Origin: JAJFUI01 sp039698035
GTDB lineage: Bacteria > Planctomycetota > Planctomycetia > Pirellulales > Thermoguttaceae
Length of the DNA: 64,000 nucleotides
Direction: 5' to 3'
Assembly: GCA_039698035.1 (NCBI GenBank)
Contig: JBDKSW010000003.1
Coordinates: 1 to 64,000, forward strand
The notes below the pieces were generated by a model, which was not told the origin of the DNA, did not search any database, and saw only the letters and a program-made list of their open reading frames with translations. Positions 1 through 8,313 of the stretch are shown piece after piece. Numbering within the stretch: position 1 is the first letter of the stretch; every line of letters starts with the position of its first letter. Position numbers and translations under genes: made by a program.

Positions 1-828
1 AGACTTTCACTCCTCCCCACAAGTCATCCCCTCGGTTTTCAACCCAAGTGGGTTCGGTCCTCCACGCGGTATAACCCGCGATTCAACCTGCTCATGGGTA
101 GTTCACGCAGATTCGCGTCTACCGCCAACGACTCTGTCGCCCTATTCAGACTTGGTTTCCCTATGGCTCCGGTCCGTAAGACCTTAACCTATCGCCGCAG
201 ACGGTAACTCGCCGGATCATTATGCAAAAGGCACGCCGTCACACTTTGCGAGCAAGCTCGCCATAGTGCTCCGACCGCTTGTAGGCACATGGTTTCAGGT
301 TCAGTATCCTCCCCTAGCAGGGGTTCTTCCCATCTTTCAGTCGCCCTACTGAGTTCACTATCGGTCGTCAGAGAGTATTTAGCCTTACGGGATGGTCCCC
401 GTAGATTCAGTCGGAGTTCCACGTGATCCGACCTACTCAGGTACCTCTCGGGAGGCTACACCACTGTCGCATACCGGGCTGTCACCGTCTATGGCCTGCC
501 TTTCCAAGCAGTTCTGCTAGCTGGTAGCTTGGTAACTCCCATGTGAGAGGCCCTACAACCCCGCAGGGAAAATCCCCGCGGTTTGGGCTCTTTCCTTTTC
601 GCTCGCCGCTACTAGGGAAATCGATTTTTCTTTCTTTTCCAGCGGTTACTTGGATGTTTCGGTTCACCGCGTTCGCGACATGCACCTATGAATTCAGTGC
701 ATGCTAATTCGGGAATTCCGGGATCAACGCTCGTTTGACAACTACTCCGGACTTATCGCAGTCTTCCACGCCCTTCTTCGGCTTCTGACGCCAAGACATC
801 CCCCATGTGCCCTTAGTAGCTTGGCCAC
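1..828 (-). rRNA. 23S ribosomal RNA, 5' portion (cut by window edge)
   Basis: Read on the minus strand, the sequence matches the start of bacterial 23S rRNA: a 5' end resembling the E. coli start (GGCCAAGCTACTAAGGGC near 826-809), the GATAAG segment, and further in the conserved GGCGTGCCTTTTGCATAATG and TGGAGGACCGAACC blocks. About 830 nt are present, roughly domain I and the start of domain II. The rest lies beyond base 1. The 5' end is set by alignment from memory and may be off by a few bases. No 16S or tRNA gene precedes it within the window, so this 23S gene is transcribed separately from 16S, an arrangement known in planctomycetes. Confidence 0.95.
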
Positions 829-985
829 ATGAATCCAATGCTCCACAAGGGAGCGCTGTTTTCAGTGGTCTCGCTCACGAGCCGCACGCCCATCTCGCCG
901 ACCCCGGCCACTCGCCTAAGCGACTAACCCGGACCGAATCGGTTGACGTTCGACTCAGTAACGAATGCTCTAAGTGCCCTTGGAG

Positions 986-1018
986 CCACGCTTGTGTGAC
1001 AAGTCACACCATGCGTGG
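986..1018 (-). other. Hairpin in the 23S leader
   Basis: An inverted repeat lies about 160 nt upstream of the mature 23S 5' end: CCACGC (986-991) pairs with GCGTGG (1013-1018), and inside it GTGTGAC (994-1000) pairs with GTCACAC (1003-1009) around a two-base loop. It lies between boxA and the mature rRNA, so it is probably a structure in the precursor rRNA, perhaps a processing signal. It is not followed by a T-run and is not read as a terminator. Confidence 0.5.
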
Positions 1019-1050
1019 ATCACAATTAAGATGCCACTTCATTACCACAA

Positions 1051-1073
1051 CCAAATTGTCAAAGAACTCTTCA
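1051..1073 (-). promoter_or_regulatory. boxA-like antitermination site in the 23S leader
   Basis: The minus strand reads GAAGAGTTCTTTGACAATTTGG. The core TTCTTTGACAATTTGG closely resembles boxA of bacterial rRNA leaders and spacers (E. coli TGCTCTTTAACAATTT), where NusB/NusE bind to prevent premature termination. It lies between the putative promoter and the 23S gene, as expected for an rRNA transcription unit that starts just upstream. Confidence 0.6.
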
Positions 1074-1237
1074 GCCAACTCGGTTCCCCGAATTGACGAA
1101 ACACTAAGTTTATCGAGGTGTCCGGTGGGTGTCAACGGCTACAAGGCCCGAATTGCGGAAATTCTTTTGATTTTTTTCCGCTTGTCGGAGACTCGAAAAC
1201 GCCGTCTGCACCTCCTGGCCACAAACCCAATAATCGT

Positions 1238-1265
1238 ATTATATCGGCCGCTGGACGCCCGACAA
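1238..1265 (-). promoter_or_regulatory. Putative promoter of the 23S rRNA unit
   Basis: On the minus strand a perfect -10 hexamer TATAAT (1243-1238) is preceded by TTGTCG (1265-1260) with a 16-bp spacer. Transcription would start near 1230, giving a leader of about 400 nt before the mature 23S end. It is the best sigma-70 type match between the 23S gene and the gene ending at 1369, and supports independent transcription of 23S. Confidence 0.65.
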
Positions 1266-1368
1266 GCCACCCCGTTTTCGAGGATTTCTTCGTGAGATTC
1301 GCGCTGAAAACGGCTTATTTTCAGGTATTCTCGGGTGCGGTCGCTCGCGTCAGCGGGGCGAACTGGCA

Positions 1369-1704
1369 TTAATTTTTTTGGGCGTTGGGTGCCGGCTTGC
1401 CATCGACCAGCAGGCCATCGACCTCCTGGCGGAGGCGATCCTCGATCGCCCGCTTGAAGAGCATTGCGGCGAGCGGCAGGGTCATATCGAGTCGAACTTT
1501 GTTGGGCTCGACGGCGACGACGCCGCTGACGGTCATGCCCATCGCTTGCAGCGAGAATGAGAAGGTGTGGTCGCGCCACGCGTCCTCGAATTTGCTGACG
1601 TGGCTTTGGTACTGGGTCCGAGCGGCGGCAAACTTTTTTTTCAGCCGCTCGACGGCTTCGTCTTGGTCCAGGGCGTGCGGCAGTTCGAGATGAAGGTTTG
1701 GCAT
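1369..1704 (-). CDS. Polyhydroxyalkanoate-system family protein
   Basis: A small cytoplasmic protein of 111 residues without signal peptide or membrane segment. It begins MPNLHLELPHALDQDEA and has the pattern of the polyhydroxyalkanoic-acid system / granule-region family: a short beta strand, an amphipathic segment rich in Lys/Ala (residues 20-40), a central beta region (FSFSLQAMGMTVSGVVAV) and a C-terminal helix ending in a region resembling LPLAAMLFKRAIEDRL. Members are usually about 90-110 residues, so it is full length. The role in other bacteria is poorly defined. The start was chosen at the ATG that opens the conserved N-terminus; the frame stays open upstream but only as a shadow of dsbD. 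It lies 101 nt downstream of dsbD on the same strand. Confidence 0.7.
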   Translation of the reverse strand: MPNLHLELPHALDQDEAVERLKKKFAAARTQYQSHVSKFEDAWRDHTFSFSLQAMGMTVSGVVAVEPNKVRLDMTLPLAAMLFKRAIEDRLRQEVDGLLVDGKPAPNAQKN

Positions 1705-1805
1705 GGGAGGCAGGGGTTTGAGGTTGGGGCTGTTGCCCGGTTGGCGGCATCGCGGGCACGACAGGGGGTCGGGCCGAGGTTGTTGTCCATCGGAGGATCG
1801 GGATT

Positions 1806-3623
1806 TCAGCGCGGCCGCGATGGTCCGGCCTTCTTCAGGGCGTCGAGCAGTTGTCCTTCGGTGATGAGGTCGGGCAACACGATTGGCTTGGGATCGGCCG
1901 AGTCCCCGGGCCAGATGGCCAACACGGGGATGGAGTTGTATCCGAGGTCGTTGAAGGCTTTCTTGATTGTCGGCGAATAGTCCGTCCAGTCGGCCAGGAG
2001 TGGGACGACGCGGTTGGCCGAGATGAGGCGAAGGACGGAGGCCCGTTCGATGGCGAACTTCGAGTTTGCCTTGCAGTTGACGCACCAATTGGCGGTGAAA
2101 TCGACCATGACCGTCTTGCCGTCGGCACGGGCGCGCTGGAGGGCCTCGGGCGTGAAGGGTTGCCAGGGGATGATCGGCTGCCAGAAGAGGACGGTGAAGG
2201 CGAAAAGGCCCAGGGCCGCGGCGAGCAGGGGCGCGGCGCACCAGGCGAGGAGTTTGGCGTGCGGCCTGGCGTTGAACTGGGTTTGCCCGATCCACCAGCA
2301 GGCGAACCAGATGCCGACGAGGAGCGTCAAGGTGGGAATGAAATAGTTATGGCTTAGCGTGTTGAAGAAGTAGACGACGGTGGCGAGGAGCAGAAAGCCC
2401 ATGAGCTGCTCGAACGTGTCCATCCACGCGCCGGGTTTTGGGAGCGAACGGATCAGGCGTGGGAATGCGCCAATCACGAGGTAGGGCGAGGCCATGCCGA
2501 GACCGACGGCGGCGAAGACGTAGTAGACGACCTGCGGGGGCTGTTTGAGGAGGTAGCCGAAGACGGAGCCGAGAAAGGGGCCGCTGCAGGGCGTGGCGAG
2601 GATGGTTGTGAACACGCCCTTGAAAAAGGCGCCGGTGGGGCCTTCTTTCGCCTGCAACTGGTTGGCGCGGCCGGCGCCCATGAAGCCGGGGATCGGGATT
2701 TGCCAGACGCCGAGGAAGCTGAGGGCCATGGCGAAAACGAAAGCCGTCATGGCCACCTTGAACCAGGGGAGGGTGAACTGTTCGCCCCAGGCCAGCCCGG
2801 CTGAGGCGGCCAGCGTGGCCAGGGCCATGAAGACGGCGAGGAGCCCGAGCGAATACCAGACGTTGAGGGCGAAGATGCGTCCGCGGCTCTCGCCGGCCTG
2901 TTGCACGAAGGCGAGGATTTTCAGGCTGATGACCGGAAGCACGCACGGCATTAGGTTGAGCAGCAGTCCGCCGAGAAACGCCAGTGAAAGCTGCACCAGG
3001 AGCGTGTTGACGTTGATTTTGGCGGCGGCCTCGGTTGTGACGGTCGGCGTCAGGTCGTATGCGGGGACGGCGGTGAATGCGATTGGCTTGGGCGGCAGGC
3101 AGGACTTGGTATCGCAGGGCTGCAGGGTGATTTTGCCGTCGATTTTGAGTTTGGCCGGATCGACGTCTGGGGCCACGTTGAGCGGCGCCCACCAGGTCAC
3201 GGTGTTTTCGTGGGTCTCGACCGTGAGGTTATCGAAGGCCGGTTCCGGATGGCGGTCGGGACGGACGGTCGGCTGGAAAGGGCCGACCAGTTTGACGCCG
3301 GCAGGGGGCGTGACCTTGATTTTCGTGGCGACCGGTCCGCCTTCGGGCTGGGTCGTCGAGTAGATGTGCCAGCCGGGCTTGATTTTGGCCACGACGGCGA
3401 GTCGCCATGGATCGCCCTTGGAGGGGGGCGTCAGGTAAGCGTGGATGGCGACGGGGCCATTTTGGTCGGTGTGGCTGCCGAAAGTGGCGTCGCCGGCCAA
3501 GCCGGCTAGGCCGGGCAAGCCGCCGCCTGGATTGGCCGCCATGGCGGCCGGGGGGGGCCAGGCCGCGGCGAGGGACAGGGATGTTAGAACCGCTACAGTC
3601 AGCCGATGCCAGGGATTTGCCAT
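1806..3623 (-). CDS. dsbD: Thiol:disulfide interchange protein DsbD
   Basis: A 605-residue inner-membrane protein that carries electrons from cytoplasmic thioredoxin to periplasmic reductases. Parts in order: signal peptide (about 1-29, ending AAMAA); N-terminal periplasmic domain with the Cys pair C170/C175 (PCDTKSCLPP); a membrane core of about eight helices (about 205-480) with the paired cysteines in LMPCVLPV (C227) and ILATPCSGPF (C346); and a C-terminal thioredoxin-like domain with NWCVNC (C514/C517). All three redox pairs are present, so it should work. The frame is open to 3710, but the ATG at 3623 gives a clean signal peptide and was preferred. It is divergent from the metalloprotease gene at 3794. 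Confidence 0.92.
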   Translation of the reverse strand: MANPWHRLTVAVLTSLSLAAAWPPPAAMAANPGGGLPGLAGLAGDATFGSHTDQNGPVAIHAYLTPPSKGDPWRLAVVAKIKPGWHIYSTTQPEGGPVATKIKVTPPAGVKLVGPFQPTVRPDRHPEPAFDNLTVETHENTVTWWAPLNVAPDVDPAKLKIDGKITLQPCDTKSCLPPKPIAFTAVPAYDLTPTVTTEAAAKINVNTLLVQLSLAFLGGLLLNLMPCVLPVISLKILAFVQQAGESRGRIFALNVWYSLGLLAVFMALATLAASAGLAWGEQFTLPWFKVAMTAFVFAMALSFLGVWQIPIPGFMGAGRANQLQAKEGPTGAFFKGVFTTILATPCSGPFLGSVFGYLLKQPPQVVYYVFAAVGLGMASPYLVIGAFPRLIRSLPKPGAWMDTFEQLMGFLLLATVVYFFNTLSHNYFIPTLTLLVGIWFACWWIGQTQFNARPHAKLLAWCAAPLLAAALGLFAFTVLFWQPIIPWQPFTPEALQRARADGKTVMVDFTANWCVNCKANSKFAIERASVLRLISANRVVPLLADWTDYSPTIKKAFNDLGYNSIPVLAIWPGDSADPKPIVLPDLITEGQLLDALKKAGPSRPR

Positions 3624-3664
3624 GCGCTGGATTTTAAGAGATGCCGTTAAGCCGAGCAACTCCA

Positions 3665-3693
3665 CTGGCAATGTCTGGAGGAAGGGGTAAAAT
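3665..3693 (+). promoter_or_regulatory. Possible promoter of the metalloprotease gene
   Basis: In the 170-bp divergent gap the plus strand has CTGGCA (3665-3670), a 17-bp spacer and TAAAAT (3688-3693), a moderate sigma-70 match about 100 nt before the ATG at 3794. No better plus-strand pair was seen in the gap. Confidence 0.35.
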
Positions 3694-3793
3694 GGGTTAT
3701 GTTTATGCAATCCCCAAAAAGCCTGCGGGACCGACCGAGTCCGCGCTGGGGGAACGTTGTCCCGCCGTCCATCTCGCCTCTAGGAACGCATCC

Positions 3794-6526
3794 ATGAACG
3801 TTCGCTTGTTTTCGTTGCTCACGGTTGTCGCCATCGGCGTCGCGGTTTCGTCTTACAGTCTGGCCGAGCCGGCGAAGGAAGCCAAGTCGGACAGCAAGCC
3901 CGAGCAGGCGCAGATGGGCGAGGGTGCGATGAGGGCCCGGATCGCGGCTGCGGCGGCGGCATCGGCGGCCCAGGCGAAGAAGCGTGCGCCGTATGCCGAG
4001 CTGGTTGCCGGTGCGGAGGAGATCGAGGGGATGATTCCGCTGCACCACAAGGACATGCGTCTGTTTGGGGAGATCGCGCCGAGCGACCTGAACCGCGATT
4101 TGATGGTGGCCATTGCCATTGCGCGGGGCATCGGCGAGGGTCCGCTGTTGGGCGGGATGACTTGGAACTTCGGGGACAACTGGATTTGGCAGTTCCGCAA
4201 GGTGGAAGATCGGATTCAGATTGTGCGGAAGAACGTTCGGTTCCGCGCTGCGAAGGGATCGCCGCAAGCGAAGGCCGTTCATCTGTCCTATACGGACAGC
4301 ATTCTGTTCAGCTTGCCGATCGTGTCGGTCAGTCCTGGCGGCAAGTTTGTTGTGGATCTGACGCCGGTGTTCATGAGCGACGTTCCCCAGATTTCGGCCG
4401 TTCTGCGTGGGTTTGCTTTCGCGCCGGACCGTTCGAGTTGGGCGAGCATCAAGGGTTTCAAGGACAACATCGAGGTACAGGTGGCGGCGACCTACGCGTC
4501 GAGCGGCAACATTCCGTTGGCGAACGTGCCCGACACGCGTGGCGTGACCCTTTACATTCATTACTCGATCAGCCGGTTGCCCGAGACGGGTTACCAACCG
4601 CGGCTGGCCGACGATCGCGTGGGCCACTTCCTGACGGTCATGAAGGACTACTCGAAGAGCGGCCAGGACGACCAGTTTGTGCGTTACATCAATCGGTGGG
4701 ATCTTCGCAAAGTGGAGCCGGGGGCCAAGGTGTCGCCGCCGGTGAGGCCGATCATTTTCTGGATTGAAAAGACGGTGCCGTACAAGTATCGCGGCGTGGT
4801 CCGCGAGGGGATTTTGGAGTGGAACAAGGCCTTTGAGCGAGCCGGTTTCGCCAATGCGATCGAGGTGCGCCAGCAGCCGGACGACGCCACGTGGGACCCT
4901 GAGGACATCAACTACAACACGTTCCGGTGGATCACGTCCGACGCGGGTTTCGCGATGGGACCAAGCCGGGTCAACCCGTTCACGGGGCAGATTCTGGACG
5001 CGGACATCATCTTCGACGCGAGCTTTATCGAGAGCTGGACGCGGCAGTATGACTTCAACAAGCTGTCGACGGCAACGTCCAACGACTCGGAGCGTGCCAT
5101 CCCGACGCTCGACATGCTGCTGGGCGGGTCGGCGAGCGTCCTGGCGCCGCTCGGCCACGACGACGACTGCGCGGCCTGCCAATACGCCCGTGGGATGGGC
5201 GAGCAGATTGCGTTGGGCCGGATGGCCATGGCGGCCGGCGGCAAGCCGATGAGCAATGAGCGGTTTGAGCAATTTCTGGCGGAAGGCGTGAAGTCGGTTG
5301 TGATCCACGAGGTGGGGCACACGTTGGGGCTGCGGCACAACTTCAAGGGGAGCAATCTTTGGACGATGGAGGAGATGAACGACCCCGAGAAGACCCGCGA
5401 CGTTGGTTTGTCGGCGTCGATCATGGACTATTTGCCGGTGAACGTTTCGCCAAAGGGCAAGAAGCAGGGCGAGTACTTCAGCCACGTGGTGGGACCGTAC
5501 GACCATTGGGCGATCGAGTACGCCTACAAGACGCTGGCGGGCGGGACCGAGGGCGAGGTGGCCCAGCTTCAGAAGATCGCTTCGCGCAACACGGAGCCGG
5601 CGTTGCAGTATGCGACGGACAACGACGCGCACGGTTTGGCCCCGGATCCGATGGTGAACCTGCACGACATGAGCAAGGACCCGATCGAGTTCGCGCGGTG
5701 GCGGATCGAGTTGCTGAACCAGATCCTGCCCGACGTGGTTGACCGAATGGTCAAGCCGGGCGAGGGTTACCAGCAGGCGCGTTTGGCGATGTCGATGATG
5801 CTGCGTGAACACGTTCGCTTGATGGGATATGTCGCCCATTTTGTCGGCGGCGTTTATGTTCATCGGGATCACAAGGGCGACCCGAACGCCAAGCCGCCGT
5901 TGGTGGTGACGGAGGCGAAGAAGCAGCGTGAGGCGGTGGCGCTGCTCGATCAGCAGGTTTTCGGTCCCGAGGCCTACCAGTTTCCGTCAAAGATTTACGA
6001 ATACTTGGCGCCAACGCATTGGACGCATTGGGGATTGAAGGGGCCGAACCACCCCGACTTCCCGATTCACGACATCGTCCTTGCAATGCAGGCCCAGGTG
6101 CTCGGGCAGGTGTTGTCGCCGGCCACGCTGACGCGGCTTGTGGATTCCGAGGTTCAGGTTCCGACCAAGGAGGACGCCTTCACCGCGGCCGAGTTGTTCG
6201 AGCGTCTGACGTCGGCCGTCTTCCGCGAGACCGCAGATCTCCGGGAAGGCAAGTTCACCGCGAGGAAGCCGGCGATTAGCAGCCTGCGTCGCAATTTGCA
6301 GCAGCACTATTTCCAACGGCTGGCCGACATTGCGCTCGGCAACGCGGACGTGCCGACGGACTGCGAGATGGTGGCGGTCGCGGAGTTGAAGACGCTCGAG
6401 GGCCGCATCAAGGCGGTGCTGGGCGGCAAGGCCGAGTTGGACACCTACACGCGAGCCCATCTGACCGAGATGGCGACCCGGATTCGCAAGGTTCTCGACG
6501 CGCGACTTGAACAGAAGCGTCCCTAG
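3794..6526 (+). CDS. Secreted zinc-dependent metalloprotease (DUF4953/DUF5117 type)
   Basis: A 910-residue exported protein. The ATG at 3794 starts a typical signal peptide (MNVRLFSLLTVVAIGVAVSS, cleavage near SLA-EPAK); the in-frame region upstream to 3641 lacks such features. A charged, Ala-rich stretch follows (about 30-70). The catalytic site is the metzincin consensus HEVGHTLGLRH (H505, E506, H509, H515), with a likely Met-turn downstream in SASIMDYLP. Layout and length agree with the large family of bacterial zinc-dependent metalloproteases carrying DUF5117 and DUF4953 regions. It should act outside the cytoplasmic membrane; the substrate is unknown. hemB starts 2 nt after its stop, so the two may be co-transcribed by chance of packing rather than by function. 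Confidence 0.85.
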   Translation: MNVRLFSLLTVVAIGVAVSSYSLAEPAKEAKSDSKPEQAQMGEGAMRARIAAAAAASAAQAKKRAPYAELVAGAEEIEGMIPLHHKDMRLFGEIAPSDLNRDLMVAIAIARGIGEGPLLGGMTWNFGDNWIWQFRKVEDRIQIVRKNVRFRAAKGSPQAKAVHLSYTDSILFSLPIVSVSPGGKFVVDLTPVFMSDVPQISAVLRGFAFAPDRSSWASIKGFKDNIEVQVAATYASSGNIPLANVPDTRGVTLYIHYSISRLPETGYQPRLADDRVGHFLTVMKDYSKSGQDDQFVRYINRWDLRKVEPGAKVSPPVRPIIFWIEKTVPYKYRGVVREGILEWNKAFERAGFANAIEVRQQPDDATWDPEDINYNTFRWITSDAGFAMGPSRVNPFTGQILDADIIFDASFIESWTRQYDFNKLSTATSNDSERAIPTLDMLLGGSASVLAPLGHDDDCAACQYARGMGEQIALGRMAMAAGGKPMSNERFEQFLAEGVKSVVIHEVGHTLGLRHNFKGSNLWTMEEMNDPEKTRDVGLSASIMDYLPVNVSPKGKKQGEYFSHVVGPYDHWAIEYAYKTLAGGTEGEVAQLQKIASRNTEPALQYATDNDAHGLAPDPMVNLHDMSKDPIEFARWRIELLNQILPDVVDRMVKPGEGYQQARLAMSMMLREHVRLMGYVAHFVGGVYVHRDHKGDPNAKPPLVVTEAKKQREAVALLDQQVFGPEAYQFPSKIYEYLAPTHWTHWGLKGPNHPDFPIHDIVLAMQAQVLGQVLSPATLTRLVDSEVQVPTKEDAFTAAELFERLTSAVFRETADLREGKFTARKPAISSLRRNLQQHYFQRLADIALGNADVPTDCEMVAVAELKTLEGRIKAVLGGKAELDTYTRAHLTEMATRIRKVLDARLEQKRP

Positions 6527-6528
6527 GA

Positions 6529-7524
6529 ATGCCAATGATGTTTCCGACCACGCGGCTGCGACGATTGCGGTATCATCCGGCGGTGCGAGAGCTGGTTCGC
6601 GAGACGCGGCTGTCGCCGGCGAACCTGGTGCTGCCGCTGTTCGTACGGCCGGGGCATGGCGTGCGTGAGCCGATTGGGTCGATGCCGGGGCACGCGCAGT
6701 TGTCGCCTGACGTGATGGTGAACGAGGTGCGCGAGGCCGCGAGGCTTGGGCTTGGCGGCGTGCTGCTGTTTGGGATTCCCGCGAAGAAGGACGCGCTGGG
6801 CAGCGACGCCACGAGCGACTTGGGCATCGTTGCCGAGGCCATTCGGGCGGCGAAACAGGCCGCGCCGAACTTGCTGGTCATCACGGACATTTGCTGCTGC
6901 GAGTACACGGACCACGGCCACTGCGGCGCGTTGGGCCGTTCGACGGGCCGGGTGGACGTCGAGAACGACGCGACGTTGGAGTTGTTGGCCCAGCAGGCGT
7001 TGGTTCATGCGCGGGCCGGCGCCGAGATGGTCGCGCCGAGCGGGATGATGGACGGGATGGTCCAAGCGATTCGGCGGGCGTTGGACGGGGCCGGCTTCCA
7101 GCATCTGCCGATCATGAGCTACTCGGCGAAATATGCGAGCGGCTTCTATGGGCCGTTCCGCGAGGCGGCCGAGAGCACGCCGCAGTTTGGCGACCGCCGC
7201 AGCTATCAGATGGACAGTGCGGCGTCGGCGGGCCAGGCGATGCGAGAGATTGAGCTGGATCTGGCGGAGGGCGCCGACCTGGTGATGGTCAAGCCGGCGT
7301 TGGCCTATCTGGACGTGATTCGCCAAGCGTACGAGCGATTCCCGGGCGTGCCGCTGGCCGCGTACAACGTGTCGGGCGAGTACAGCATGGTGAAGGCGGC
7401 CGCCGAGCGAGGTTGGCTCGACGAGCAGCGGATTGCCCTGGAATGCCTCACGGGCATCCGCCGGGCCGGGGCGAGCATCATTCTGACGTACTGGGCGAAG
7501 GACGCCGCGCGCTGGTTGGCCTAG
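6529..7524 (+). CDS. hemB: Delta-aminolevulinic acid dehydratase (porphobilinogen synthase)
   Basis: Joins two 5-aminolevulinate molecules into porphobilinogen, an early step of tetrapyrrole synthesis, in the cytoplasm. The 331-residue protein has usual family length. Both Schiff-base lysines are visible: K201 in SAKYASGFYGPFR and K255 in MVKPALAYL. The cysteine cluster CCCEYTDHGHC (C122, C124, C132) marks the zinc-dependent type. The start at 6529 lies 2 nt after the protease stop; ATGs at 6535 and 6538 are alternatives that remove only two or three residues. The gene behind it is convergent. Confidence 0.95.
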   Translation: MPMMFPTTRLRRLRYHPAVRELVRETRLSPANLVLPLFVRPGHGVREPIGSMPGHAQLSPDVMVNEVREAARLGLGGVLLFGIPAKKDALGSDATSDLGIVAEAIRAAKQAAPNLLVITDICCCEYTDHGHCGALGRSTGRVDVENDATLELLAQQALVHARAGAEMVAPSGMMDGMVQAIRRALDGAGFQHLPIMSYSAKYASGFYGPFREAAESTPQFGDRRSYQMDSAASAGQAMREIELDLAEGADLVMVKPALAYLDVIRQAYERFPGVPLAAYNVSGEYSMVKAAAERGWLDEQRIALECLTGIRRAGASIILTYWAKDAARWLA

Positions 7525-7530
7525 CGAAGG

Positions 7531-7546
7531 CGTGCCGAGGGGCACG
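7531..7546 (+). terminator. Small hairpin after hemB, possible weak terminator
   Basis: CGTGCC (7531-7536) and GGCACG (7541-7546) form a perfect 6-bp stem with a 4-base loop, 6 nt after the hemB stop. The T-run after it is poor. A second GC-rich inverted repeat, CCGGCG/CGCCGG at 7572-7577 and 7589-7594, lies in the same convergent gap (7525-7691). Nothing else was seen there. Confidence 0.3.
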
Positions 7547-7691
7547 TTCAGCGAGGGATTTTGCACTCCAGCCGGCGGGCGCGTGGGGCGCCGGGGGCTT
7601 CTTCAGTTCCGGCACGCCCCGAGCTGTTTCGGGCCGGGGCGTTGCGGCGTTGGCAATATTGGCCTTCCGTTGCACCGAAGCGAGCCTGGCC

Positions 7692-8309
7692 CTAGACGCC
7701 CGCCTCGGCCATCAATCGAACGAGCTCGACGACGCTGTCGACCTGCATTTTTTCGAGGACGCCGGCGCGGTGTTTGGCGACCGTTTTTTCACCGATGTCC
7801 AGTTCGCTGGCGATTTGCTTGGAATGCTTGCCGGCGATGAGCAGGTCAAGGACCTCGCGTTGTCTGGTTGAAAGGCGCGTGATGCGTTCGTTCAGTTCAG
7901 CGCGTCGGGTGGATTGCCGCTGGTCTCGGGCATCCTGATCGATGGCCTCCTGAATTCGGCCGAGGAGCGCCCTGCGGCTGAACGGTTTTTCCAGGAAGTC
8001 CATGGCGCCCTGGCTCATCGCCTGGACGGCCATGGGGATGTCGGCGCAGCCGGAGATCATGATGATGGGCATTCGGCGGCCCTGGGCGGCCAGGGTTTGC
8101 TGGAGGCCGAGGCCGCTCAGGCCGGGCATTCGGACATCGAGGACCATGCACTTTGGCACGCCGATGGCTTCGTGCGAGCCATCGAGAAACGCCTCGGCCG
8201 ACTGATAGACGCGGGGTTCAAAGCCCACGCTGCGGAGCATCAAGCTGAGAGACTCACAGACCTGCGGATCGTCGTCCACCACGTAAACCGTCGGTGTAGC
8301 AGAGACCAT
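7692..8309 (-). CDS. Response regulator, FixJ/NarL type (receiver + LuxR HTH)
   Basis: A 205-residue transcription regulator. Receiver domain about 8-120: acidic pocket VVDDD, phosphoacceptor D58 in VLDVRMPG, and the conserved Lys in FLEKPF. A LuxR-type helix-turn-helix occupies about 145-200 (LSTRQREVLDLLIAGKHSKQIA, then EKTVAKHR). This is the architecture of FixJ/TtrR-like regulators. The start at 8309 was chosen because GAGGTGA lies at a good distance and the conserved receiver begins at once; the frame is open to 8390. It follows its sensor kinase by 4 nt and is the second gene of that pair. The target genes are unknown. Confidence 0.9.
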   Translation of the reverse strand: MVSATPTVYVVDDDPQVCESLSLMLRSVGFEPRVYQSAEAFLDGSHEAIGVPKCMVLDVRMPGLSGLGLQQTLAAQGRRMPIIMISGCADIPMAVQAMSQGAMDFLEKPFSRRALLGRIQEAIDQDARDQRQSTRRAELNERITRLSTRQREVLDLLIAGKHSKQIASELDIGEKTVAKHRAGVLEKMQVDSVVELVRLMAEAGV

Positions 8310-8313
8310 TGGA

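Noticed and set aside
829..1230. A 16S-23S spacer with a tRNA gene
   Set aside because: No tRNA-like cloverleaf was seen, and the protein gene ending at 1369 follows at once, so no 16S gene is upstream.
807..1372. Open frames in the 23S leader (plus strand 807-1295 and 1118-1372)
   Set aside because: They cover the rRNA leader, boxA and promoter and have no protein-like sequence.
3647..5872. A 741-codon open frame opposite the metalloprotease
   Set aside because: Very rich in Arg, His and Leu, without motif; the plus-strand gene carries HEVGH and a signal peptide.
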